A stretch of 64,000 bases of DNA from positions 102,279,001 to 102,343,000 of the forward strand of contig NC_060207.1 of assembly GCF_021130785.1 (NCBI RefSeq), written 5' to 3'. The notes beneath the pieces are model-generated. The model had not been told where the DNA came from, did no database searches, and worked only from the letters and a program-made list of their open reading frames with translations. Within the stretch, counting starts at the first letter, position 1; each line of letters begins with the position of its first letter. The translations under genes and the position numbers were made by a program. This document shows positions 1 to 12,300 of this stretch, piece by piece. This stretch comes from Homalodisca vitripennis (Eukaryota > Arthropoda > Insecta > Hemiptera > Cicadellidae).

Positions 1-8
1 TGTTACAG

Positions 9-56
9 CGATTTTCAACATGACGATGGTTACATGATTTGCTGTGACAAGTGCTC
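9..56 (+). CDS. upSET: upSET exon 1 of window: first half of PHD finger
   Basis: This 48-base exon lies between an acceptor ending TGTTACAG (positions 1-8) and a donor CTC|GTAAGT. It reads [15 protein letters not shown] plus two bases of a serine codon. The first base completes a codon begun in an exon outside the window. A TG|C split would supply the second zinc-ligand cysteine expected in the CIC motif of this PHD family. ICCDKC gives the third and fourth ligands. Confidence 0.88.
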
Positions 57-3000
57 GTAAGTTTGAAATCGTATTTAATGTATAAGTGCCATTCCTTTCC
101 AACCTGATCAGGTTTGCAGAACTAGTCATGCTTAACATGTTTGCATCGATTGTGAGTCCTTACATTAGGTGACCCAGTTGGTGTCGATCACGAAACTTCC
201 AAAGTGCAATTGGTACTGAAAGTGTTGATTCAGGGTCCCCACCCGACCGTGAAAACCGTGAAACCGGGAATAAGCCGTGAATTTCGTTCACCGTGAAAAA
301 ACCTTAAATAAGCCGTGAATTTTGTTTACATACCGTGAAAATCTCTACAACTTTTGAATAAATAAAATCAACACGGGTCGTCGTCAGACGATCATATGGG
401 AAAGTTGACCTTCGCTATTGCAAAGTAAAAAGTAGCACGCAATGTAGGGGATAGACCACGAAGTTTGACAGGTGCTGCTATCTGAGCGATTGTACTGATA
501 ATATGGTTTATAAACAAATGAGGAAAAGGAAGGGCCGGTGGGAGATGACGCTTCCGGCTCAAATCACGTGAGGCCTGTCTTTGTCTGTCGCCAGATTCCG
601 GGCCTTGGCTACGCTACGCGGCTGTAAACAAGGCATTCTCTGATTGAACGCGAGATTAATAACACAATTTAATTACTTGATAGATTGTCGTTTAATGTAA
701 ACACTTTTCGTATTGGAGTTTTATTGTATCAGATATAGTCTATTATTGTTTTCATAAAATAAAAAAAGTATACAAATCCTTAATCTAATGTAAGGAATTT
801 AAATTACATTTTAACTTAATTTCATTCTATTAAATCCCTTATTTTATTTAAATATTAATGAGAAAAATGCTATTCAGTACGATATCTATATCGTTGTGTG
901 TAATGACTGTTAACACAATGTAATAATTATAAAAAATTTTAATTTATGGTGGACAATAAATTGAATTAATTTAGGGTCTTGCGTAAATAAATAGTATAAT
1001 AATGTGACGGAGCAGAACCTACACGACACATATCAATTAACGCAGCGAGACCATAACTTTATAGGCCTATATAACTGTTTTAATTACCAGTAAGGTCGTT
1101 TGAGAAAACAATTTTATTTTTCATCTCTTTAGATATTAAACGGTAGTGATATGCGTTTTCCTTATCAATAATATTTTTTATGATTCTTAAGCTGCATGGA
1201 TATTACGAGTGTACACGGTTTAAATCTTTTATGGTGAATGTGTGTTTAAATTGTATAATGTATTAGTAAAATATTACAAATGAAACGTCATGTTATAAAA
1301 ACGTTAGAAAAAAACCATTGCATTTTTTCTAACCAGGAAACAACAAACGTCAAGTAACTTTGTAGTGTTAAGCTTTATTACTACAAAACTACAAATCGAG
1401 GAAGTCGTCCAAGTATAATTTTGTCGGGTTCCATACGACTACGTTAACGCTATTAATCATTTCATGCAGATGAAAAATATATCGTACAAGGTTCATTTAT
1501 TGTAATGTGGTGCAGCGATGTTATGGTAAAAATAACCTTTGTTGTCTACTGTCAATGAGAGTGGAAGGGGAGGGGTATATCGTGTACTCCACTCCCCCAT
1601 CCTCGGACAACAGCTGTTTTCATGTCTCAACATGAAAGATTTGTTTCCCCAGCTCGACACTCCAATCTTATTCTTATTGTGAGAATTGATATAAAGATTT
1701 AAAGCTTTTCATTCAACTCATTCTGACACTTTCTTACGGAAATTCTTCTGTTGAAAGAGGCTTCTCTGTCAACAAACAGTGTATAGTTGAAAACTTGAAG
1801 GAGGAGAGTTTAGTCGCGTTGAGAAAAGTTTGTGACGGCGTATCAGCAGCAGGAGGATTGGAGGCAATGGAAATCACTAATGAATTAGTTCATGCTGCCA
1901 AAAATTCCCACGCCCACTACTCGGAGCACTTGGCAAAACAACGAGAAGAAATGAAAGACAAAATTAATTCTGAGAAAGAGAGGAAGCAAGCTGCAATAGA
2001 AAAAAAAGAATTGGAAGCACAAAAATTCCAGGTTTTGTCCGACGCCAGGAAAAGGGCAGCTGAGTTAGACGATAAGATACAGGAACTTAGCAAAAAGTGC
2101 AAATCGTAATTCACTTTTATTCTAGACATTTTTATCAATTTCTTTATTTATGTGTACAAATATAATTTTTTTTGTATAAACTGGTACCAAATAACTTTTC
2201 TTATAACAAGTTGTATATAATTTTTATACATTTAACGTTTATATGTTATTTTAATTTCAATAAAATTGCCTTTTCATATGTACTAATTAAAATGTGAACC
2301 TGTGATTATGTGAAAATTTTCCTGTGGAAGAAATTGATCGAAATAATAATAATAATGTGTTAAACAAGAAAATAATTTAATAATCACGCAAGTGTACTTC
2401 ATGGACTCAAACGAGTTAGCCTTAGCCAACGTACGAATCCTGTCACCCTGCATCTTGTCTAACCTGTGTCAACAAAGTTCTCTTCAGATTTCAACAAACT
2501 TGTAAGTTAAAGAAAATTATGAGCTATGTGCATGCTAATTATATTGAAATTTGTCTTTGTCATTGCTTTGATGACTGTTATGATGATGTTTTGTAAAAAT
2601 AATATGCCTTGTTATATTCATTATGTAGCAAATCGCACATAAAATCGGGCGCTCGCCGCTCATTGCTTGCGTCGTAACCGAAGCCTATTGTTATTTCGTT
2701 CTTTTAGACGTTTCCGTCAATTCCTGCACGACCAATGACATCGTTAGTCAAATGGGAAGAAGTTTTATATTGTATTTTACCGCTCTGCCGCGTCTGTAGT
2801 GTTTACGTCTCAACTTCACCCCTCTCCAACACGATTTTGTTTGTACCGGTAACGTTGTTTATGAAAACTTTCCGACCTTGAATTTTAATTTTTTTAACCG
2901 TGAAAACCGTGAATTAGCCGTGAATTTGAGTATTTAGATTGAGTGGGAACCCTGTGATTCCTATTTTTAGGTAAAAGCATTATTACCGGTCAAAGACCTC

Positions 3001-6000
3001 AAAATTATACATCAATCGAAAGCCCATGTGTTTTTTAATGTTTAGTGGCCTTTGATTGTATTTTATCCTGTTTCTAGCTAACAATCTTTGGGGTTTTCCC
3101 AGATGTGATTTTGTTGTTAATATCTGTGCAGTGGAGATTGTTGTTTGTAAACAAATAATGTTGCTCTTTGTTAGGAAGTTTTTATATTTGGGAGATATAA
3201 GAGAAATTTCCAATAAAAGCTTTAAAATGCTCTAAGTTCAAATTTTAAATTGTTCTCTTACGGCTAAAATCAAAATGGCCACCAATACAGCCAGCTCTTA
3301 ACAATAAATGAATGAATTATTCCAGCAAAACAATACTTACTTTAAGCTGAGAACTGTTAGAACTGAGATGTTTTATTGCCTAAGTGTATGTGAAACCACC
3401 TACTCTGGAACTGAAAAAATTTCCTGTTGTCTCTCCACATAATATCTTGAGTACAAATTGAAATATGGATTTGAAATTTTGCATGAAGCTCATTTTATAT
3501 TTGTATGATAGCATAAAGTTTTATGATTGTGCATATCCCTCAGTGAAATTGGGATAAGCGCTAGTGAAACTTAACTGCCACAGGATATTTTGAGAATAAA
3601 TTGCTGTAAATTAAAAGCTTTGCATAGTTTAGACTCGGTAGACTGGCAAAATACTTCTGCCTGCCCGTCTTCTGCAGTGCATCTCGAGATAATTTTAGAC
3701 CTTAGACTTTTTTGCATAGACTAGTTTTTCATGGAAATTAATTTCTAATTAGACAATATAGAGTTTAATAATTTTTCATGCACCTCCATGGGATAGGAGC
3801 CTTTTGTATGATATGTGGTTTGAGTATTCTTACTTTGAATAAAGATGTTATAAATAGAGAGAATGGAAATGTGTGGACATTAGTAATAGTCTGATCAGGT
3901 TGGCAGCTTTGTTAGTTAGTACATCTATAAGTCTTTAATACTGTTATTATTGTACTTTAACTTTAGTAATTGAATGATAAGTTAAGTAAGTAATGTAATT
4001 TTCTCAAGTTCCTGTTCCTCTCTGGTGAAATCCAAAAGCATTTTGTGGAATACATCAGTCTTTGTTAACCCTTTGATAAAAGATATAAAATCTTGATTGA
4101 TCAGTCTTAAGTATGTCATTATTTGTGTGTCATGTAAAAATACTATAGTTAAATTTAAAAAAGAAATTCTTGTTTTAAGTTAAAACTCAATCAACACATT
4201 ACTGTTATTGTATATAAATTATAATTATTATTTTGTTTTTCTGAATTATCACTACAATATGTTTATAGAGTTGAAAGGAATAGATAGCAAAAAAAAACAA
4301 CTACCAACTTTAGACTCTGTGATGCTTTTGATGCAAATTGTATTGGGAAGAAGATTGACAGTTTAAAAGAAAAGGGTTAACCAGAAATGTAATAAATAAT
4401 TAATCAAATTTATTTTGCTTCAATCAATTTGGCTTACTGGTACTTGTAATTTGCAATGTATTATCTGAAATTTGCTTCTTAACTGTAAAATATTTTCAAA
4501 CCGTTTCAACTATTAAAAACATAACCTCTTTTAAAATTGCTTTTTATTGTTTTCTATGTGGTGAGATTGAAATGATTGGTCTGTATCTGTAGAGTATGGC
4601 AACATGTGGACTGTATGGGCATTGACCGTACTAACATCCCTGATGAGTATCAGTGTGAAAAGTGTCAGCCACGGCGCATCGACAAACAGAAGGCTATTGC
4701 ACTGCAGATGCGCAAGAAGAAAGAGTTGTTGGACACCTCTGACTCTTCTAGCGACACTTCATCCAGCTCTGATACCAGTGAGTATTCTTCACTGAGAAAT
4801 AAGGGATTATAGTTAACTTACCAAAATTAAAACAATTTTATTTTTGAAATTTGTCTAAAGTAAGCTTAAACAATATGAGAGCTTGAATTTAGAAGCTATT
4901 AAATCCCAATACTTACCTCTCCAAATCCTAATATGAAAGTTTTTCTAAATTGCCAAAAAGAAAGATGTTTCAGAAAATAAATGACAGACTGTTGTTTTTT
5001 TTAAACCTTTATAAATACAGTATATTACAAAGATCTTCAGAACTCTAATGAGCATGCATGCTTTATGATGTTTTGTCTATGAACTATATGAATATACTGA
5101 GCTATTCTCGGATCAGAAACAATAAATACACCCACAAACTAACCAGTAGAGCAACAAATAACGGAAATTATGTTAATATTTAGCTTGTTTCTTTCTGGTT
5201 TGGACACATAAAGAAATTAATTTACAAACAACAACTTCCAGTTGTCAATAACAATGAAAAAGGTGAAAAAGAGTACCAGTTTCAAACAAATGGCAAGTTT
5301 GAAAATTCATAACTCATAAACTTGTGATCTGATTAACGTGACCAATACCTTAGTAAAGTACATAAGTTAAGATAGTCATTTAGTAAAATATTTATTTAAT
5401 ATAATTCTAAAATTGTATACTGACACACTGTACATTTGTACCTATCTTATATAAATAGCTAGTCTTAATTGGATAACAAGTTTCCGAGTTATTTAATTTC
5501 CAATTTGAAATTTTATGGAAACATGCAAAACCATACAAATTATGTTTTGTATGTCTACATGCAGAAATAAACGAGTAAACTTTTAATTTAACTTATGTGT
5601 GGTAGTTCTGCTGGGATGGACTATGATTAACTTTCAAAATTGGGTCACATCTAAAATTTGTTATCTGAGAGTAGGTGCTTAGAGAAATTTACAATTATAT
5701 AATACTAGCTGTTTCCCGCGGCTTCGCACGCGTCTCTTAAGCTTTGCCCGTATATTTCTTTGCCTTCAAATAGTGTGTGGCTATTTAATATACGTAACTG
5801 TGTCGTAATTGCAGTTTATAATGTGCAGGCGCTTTGATAACTTTTATATATTGCAGTACAGCCTGGTGGTGAGTTACATCAATGGGCATTGCATATAAAC
5901 CTTCTACATAGAAAAATACAAATAAATACAAATTTTCATAGTGATCGGTCCAATAGTTTCTGAGTCTATAAGGACAAACACACAAACATTCATTTTTATA

Positions 6001-9000
6001 TATACCCGCGGCTTCGCACGCAATCTTTAGAACCGAAGTCCTTATATTACTTAGTAAAAGCAATTGTGATGTAATATGATGGGAGTCCTATAACGATTTT
6101 AAAACGTACGTAGGCATACATCAGGTAGATATTAATTAAGTTCATAGTAAATAGTATCAGAGTTTAACTTAATTATTATATCATGTTTGGCACGTGTAGG
6201 AGCATTTCTGGTTCTAATTAATTATATACATAAAGTCACAGCTGAATCTTCCTTGTCATCCCGGCCTTTCAGGACCGAGATGCCTATGCCTACTTCGGTT
6301 AAAAAGTGCCTAGTTAAGACCGTTTCAAATTCACTTACCTACTATATCACAGTTTAGCTTGCCATATCGCCTCGATCAAAATACTATATACGTTCGATTA
6401 TCTAGTTCTCGGAAGTCTATTTTGGTCAAAATCGTGTTGAAATAGTTGAGTTTGCCTTGTCCTGATGAAGAAAATTTACACACATAAGTAGGACCAAGAA
6501 GCCTATTACGGCATAGGGGGAAGTCCTTCCTACTTCCTATGTACTTTCGGTAAGAGGAAAATCCGCATTAAGGTTGTGCAACGTTCCAAAATAATCATTA
6601 TTAAAGTTTTGTGTCACATAAGTCTTGTTTTTTTGACTGAGTTAGGAAAGAATGAATTATTGAGGCATGTTATTATTCATTTATCTATTTTTTCATAAGC
6701 CACTTTTAACCCTTTTAGGACGACAAAAATTTTGGTTATTTTTTAGGTACGCATTTTTTGACGTGACCATATTTCATAGCGAACATACCAAAGAAGACGA
6801 CGGTGAAATTGGGCAAAATGTAGTAGTTTGATAAATATATTATAAGTCCATTATTTTAAATTGTCCTTACACCATTTTTTATCCACATGTACATAATTAA
6901 ATTGTCTACAATATGGTAGCATTTATTACTATTTACAATAACCAGAAAAATTAAAAATTAAATAAAATTTTAGAATTTTTATTTTATTTTTTTATTTTAT
7001 TAGTTTGGCTTCAGTTTACTATGATAAAAAAAAAATTTTTTTACTGTGGGAACTAATATTACTATGTTTCTTACATAGTTTTCAGTTTAAATACAAAATT
7101 TTATTAACATTGGTTGAGAAATAATTGTTTTACAACAAAAAAACTTACATTACTACAAAGTACCAAATTATATAAAACGGACTAAAATAAAAGTCAAACA
7201 ATTAAAGTGGTTTTACTTACCATATAATGTGGTTAACAGGTCAAATTTATCCACAGGTATTGAAATATGTAGTATTGCTAAGAAACACTATAAAACACTC
7301 ACAAAAATATATACACTATATACAACAATGGTCTAATTAGTTAGCACATGTATGTTTTGGAAAGCAAATCGGGTGACACCCTTCCTTGCAAATTGAACAA
7401 ATATAGGAGGCTCGTTTCAATGTCAAAACACATTTCACTATAAATCTATAAACACTAAGTTTATAACTGATCTGAAACAATCAACTATAGTCAACGCGAC
7501 CGCACTGTGACTGACTGAATGTAAACAAACTAGACGGAATTGGCGCGCTCCGCCGACTGGCACTACAATAGGCGCTCACGTGCAGCTGTTCTAAAAATAG
7601 ACATATGTTGTATTGTTTGGCCAAGATAAGTTCCGAAATACTCCATTTCCTGTCTCAGGATGTGCCTCTACAAGGAAAACTAATTTTGTTCATCGTATTT
7701 TCGATATTACGTGAGTATTATGCAAACGTAAACCGGCGGGCACATAAAAGTCCGCTCGTCTTCTTCGGTAAAACTAGTGCGGACTATTGAAAGCCCGCAT
7801 CGTCTTCTTCGGCAAAACTAGTGCGGACTATTAATAGTCCGCTCGTCCTAAAAGGGTTAAAATTCAACATCACAATGTCAAGGAAGCCCACCAGTTTAAA
7901 GTACCCTATGTGAAAACATTCATGACTTTGTTCATTAAAGTTGGTTACATAACAGTGTTTAAATAATATTTAAAATGCATTAGATGATTTAAATTCGTCA
8001 CTGGAGCAATCTGGAGTAAAATTTATATTTTAATATTTTTATATACTATCTGCATTACACTACTGATCAAGCACTATTAAATTTACTTAATATTTGATCA
8101 AATTTAAATGTAAACATATGTTTCAGCCAATTTGTCGAAATAAAACTGAAGGTATGAACAGCTGTTTAGTCCCAGTTTAATTTGTGTTATGAAACGTAAA
8201 AACAACATTTATTCTGAATTTCAAAATGTTCCAGATAACTTTTCTTATATTTTGCTTCGTAAAAACCTTCCTCGGATTTCAATGAACATTTTACAAAAAG
8301 AATTAACCGAATCCGTCCACCCGTTATCGAGTTTAGCGCTTACCAACACATTTTGACATTCATTTTTATTTATAAGAAGATTACACTAAAGCACATAACA
8401 AAAATTGTAAACACAAACAAGCACCACTTTTGTGTAAGAATATGTCCCAAGGAGCATTGAAAATTCAGTCTACTAGACAAGAGAGATTGCGTCACACTTA
8501 GCTCACAAATTATCAAAGGCGAGATGGGATTGCTAGACTCCTACATACAATTAATGTGTTAAATGGTCTGCCACGTATGTGTTTGACTGCTGTACAATAA
8601 CTGTCTAGCTAATACATATAGTTAACACTATATTTAGTGATCTCAGTTACTCTCATGAGCAAACATGCCGTCTGCTCCATTCATTGTACTAAACTACTGT
8701 ACAATAACTGCCTTGCTAGTACATGTATTTAACACCTTCTCTGGGGCTCTTATATTTAGTGATCTCAATTACTCTACGAGCGAATGTGCTGTCTGCTCTA
8801 TTTATTGTGTTAAGATACTGTACAATAACTGCCTTGCTATAGTACATGTATTTAACACCTTGTCTGAGGCTCTATATTTAGTGATCTAAGTTACTCTAAT
8901 GAGTGAACATGCCGTGTGCTCCATAATTTTGTTTACTCTTTTTGGGACATGTTAAATGGGAAGTGTAAAACTCTGTATATAACAAATTGCTATAAAATGG

Positions 9001-9304
9001 ACAACATCCACTTTTCTCCTCCATTTCCTATATACAATCAATAAATAGTAAGTACCGTACCTTGTTTGGTGTCTCTTCTAATCTTCACACGATTGTCAGA
9101 TGTACCAGTACGTAAGCCAAATTTGCCAGTGAACAACAGAAGACGTAGTGAGCCTGCACAGCGTAAGAATAGCACTTCTGGCAATAAGCAAAGACGCGAG
9201 TCAGCCAAAGAAGTACATTCTTCTGCTCGCAACAACCGCCAGACTTTCAGAAAAAAACAGGCTGAGAAAAAGCCTCCTGTCAGAAGAAAGGTGAGTCATA
9301 TATG

Positions 9305-9355
<51 letters not shown>

Positions 9356-12300
9356 TTTTGGCTGTATTCAAATAGTATGTTTTAGTATTGAAAGTTCTAT
9401 GGTTTTTAAATTTAACTCCTTACTTTTAAAATGATTGTTATATAATTGTTGTTTTAATATATAAACAAGATGTAGATTGAATGATTACTACTAAAGTGTA
9501 CAAAAATAGATAATAAACTAAATTTTAATGGGTGATTTTTGTAGGTACAGACATACACACATAGACTGTGACCTACATTTTGTAAAATATTTCTTGAACC
9601 AAATCTTTCCCTTCATGCTTCCTTCTAGACTTTAGCTTTTCATGGTTTGCTTTATTTTGTAAAAATGTCAGGAGATAGGCAAATGTATATGTTTTCTAGT
9701 TAATTTCTAACTCTGGAGTTACCTTTCATACAATAATTAAATTTGAATAGTTTTAATTTGGATACAGAATAATCTAAAATTGTACAAAGTTGTTATACAT
9801 TCCAAGAATTTCCTTCCAAGAATTCTTAATTTTTCAAACAATTTCAGATATTATTATAAAAAAATGTAATAATTGATCAAATTTGACAAATATTAATTAT
9901 TATTATATACAGGCAGTTAACCCGCTCGAGGCTTTGCATGTGATTATGGAGACATTATGGGTATACTTATGGCCATTGTAATTTACTCTAGTTTTATTAT
10001 ATTTCTTTTCCTACAGATGATTTTGCCTTGTTTCCCCGATCAAGACATATATATGTATACATATATATTACACATACATACATACATGCACAGGTCTGAG
10101 AGGTCTACTTCTGTCAAAAGACAACTAAGTTGAGTGTTATAACAGTCTAAATTTTAGTGAAAGTTAAATAGTAACATTGTCTGTAATATATTCACTCCTG
10201 TAACCGATGTAGATATTCTGAATATTATTAAATCTTTTAAAAATAAAAGTTCTTCGGGCTTTGATGAAGTACCTGTGAGTCTGATAAAAGAGACAAAAGA
10301 TTATTTATTAAAACCATTAACACATATCATCAACTCATCTTTAATTTCCGGAATATTTCCAAATCAACTAAAAATTGCTAAAGTGGTTCCAATCTTTAAA
10401 AAGGGTAAAATGGAGGAAATAGGAAGCTACAGACCGGTATCTATATTACCAGTCTTCTCAAAAATATATGAAAAAGTGGTGCACAATCAGTTAGTTCATT
10501 ATCTGGAGGAAAATATGCTGCTGGACAACCAGCAGCATGGTTTCAGAACAGGTAGGTCAACAGTGACGGCGGGAGTTAATTTCGTAGAAACAATTATCAA
10601 TGCAATAGACAAAAAAGAAAATGTTATTGGCGTATTTCTGGATATATCTAAAGCCTTTGATAGTATTTCACATGAACGATTATTCAAAATTCTAACTAGA
10701 CTTGGTATTGAAGGTAAAGAGTTAAAATGGTTCCAGTCATATTTACAAGACCGCTATCAGTATGTTGAAATAAACCATCAACACACAAACTACATTGAAA
10801 GCTATAGGTCATCACTAAACAAAATTATGTGTGGCGTCCCACAAGGTTCCATTTTGGGTCCTCTACTGTTTGTGTGTTATTTGACGGGTCTCCCTTCTAT
10901 ATGTGAGGAAAATGCCATTGGTATGATTCTCTATGCAGATGATGCTAATGTTATCTTTTCAGGAAGAAATAAACAGGATATTGAACACAAAGCAGAAACG
11001 GAAATGGCAAAAATAAAACAATTTTTAAATTCAGCTCATTTATTATTAAATACCAGTAAAACCAACTTTATTTCTTTTCACACCAAACAAAATAGACAAA
11101 CAATAAATCCATTGATAACAATAGAAGATTATTCAGTAGAACAATTAACTAGTACAAAGTTTCTTGGCTTAGTTATAGATAATAATTTAAGTTGGGATGA
11201 TCATGTAAGCTTTGTGTCAAAAAAGTTATCATCTACTATTTATGCATTAGGCAGAATGAAACAATACTGTAACCTCACTTCACTTAAAACTATATATTTT
11301 TCTTTGTTTGATTCCCATATGTCTTATGGACTAGCAATCTATGGCGGAACTTCAAAAAATAATTTAAATTACTTATTAATATTACAGAAAAAAGCAATTA
11401 GAATAATGTTAGGCTTGGCTGGTAAAGAGTCAGTAAAAATGCATTTCCGAGAACTAGGAATTTTAACGGTATTTGATAGGTATATTTTAGAAACAGTTAA
11501 ATATTGTAAACAAATTAATATTCCCACTATATCACAAAGTCACACATATAATACAAGGCATCATTTTATTAGTGATAGACATAATTTGGAACTCTATAAA
11601 AAAAAAAAACAACTTTTGCAGGACTAAAATTTATGCAGTACTTACCTCAAAACATTACCAATGAACAGAATATGACAATATTTATCAGAAAACTAAAGAC
11701 ATTTCTTACCACCATATCTTGCTACTCTTTAGAAGAGTTTTATAATCATAGAAATAGTTAGTACTTGGGTCAACAAATTTATAAAATATCTACTGAAAAA
11801 GTGTATGTTAGTTAATCTTGATTAGGTCTAAGTTAGTTATCAAGGGTGATTGGCGTACTTTTATATCAATATTTTCATTGGCACAATAATATAAGTATTT
11901 ATAATATTTACATAATAATTTGACACTATTCTGGTACTACATGTGTATACAAATGAATAAAGAATATTTTGAATTTGAATTTGAATCTGCATGGTACATT
12001 ATGCTACCTAGCACTGTATAATTAATATTTGCTAAAACGTACAGTTAATAAAAGTATACTTTTCTAAAAACATAGTTTTCTTATTTGGTTAATAAACTCT
12101 TTGTTCTACAGCGATTCCAGAACAAATAGAAATAAGAAGTGTTGTTACTATCAAATGTACTCTTCGATCTTTGAAGACTAAAAATGTAAATAAATTTATA
12201 ATATCAGTTAAATTAATTAACCATGTGGTTGTGCTGTCATAAAACAATGTTTACACAAAGCAGTGGATTACATTTAACAGGCTCTTTCAATTAATAACAT

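Larger units (their letters stand above)
57..4592 (+). other. intron 1
   Basis: It starts GTAAGT and ends TGTAG. It holds the hAT-like element at 231-2954. From 2960 to 4592 I see only AT-rich sequence, apart from a weak TTAA-flanked candidate at 4069-4376. Confidence 0.85.
4778..9099 (+). other. intron 2
   Basis: It starts GTGAGT and ends TTGTCAG. It carries the CCGCGGCTTCGCACGC repeats, the piggyBac-type MITE and a tandem repeat, all listed separately. The rest (4860-5700, 6060-6700, 7860-8580) is AT-rich with nothing recognised. Confidence 0.85.

Noticed and set aside
1..56. Apparent loss of a PHD zinc ligand (reading [11 protein letters not shown] from base 1)
   Set aside because: Bases 1-8 (TGTTACAG) are a good splice acceptor. 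Starting the exon at base 9 allows a split TG|C codon that restores the expected cysteine, so no mutation needs to be assumed.
5785..6063. 92-codon ORF on the minus strand
   Set aside because: It lies within a dispersed repeat between two repeat heads and shows no protein motif.
9291..9434. Extension of the exon 3 frame into a Tyr-Ile repeat
   Set aside because: It is read-through into the TA microsatellite after a clear GTGAGT donor.
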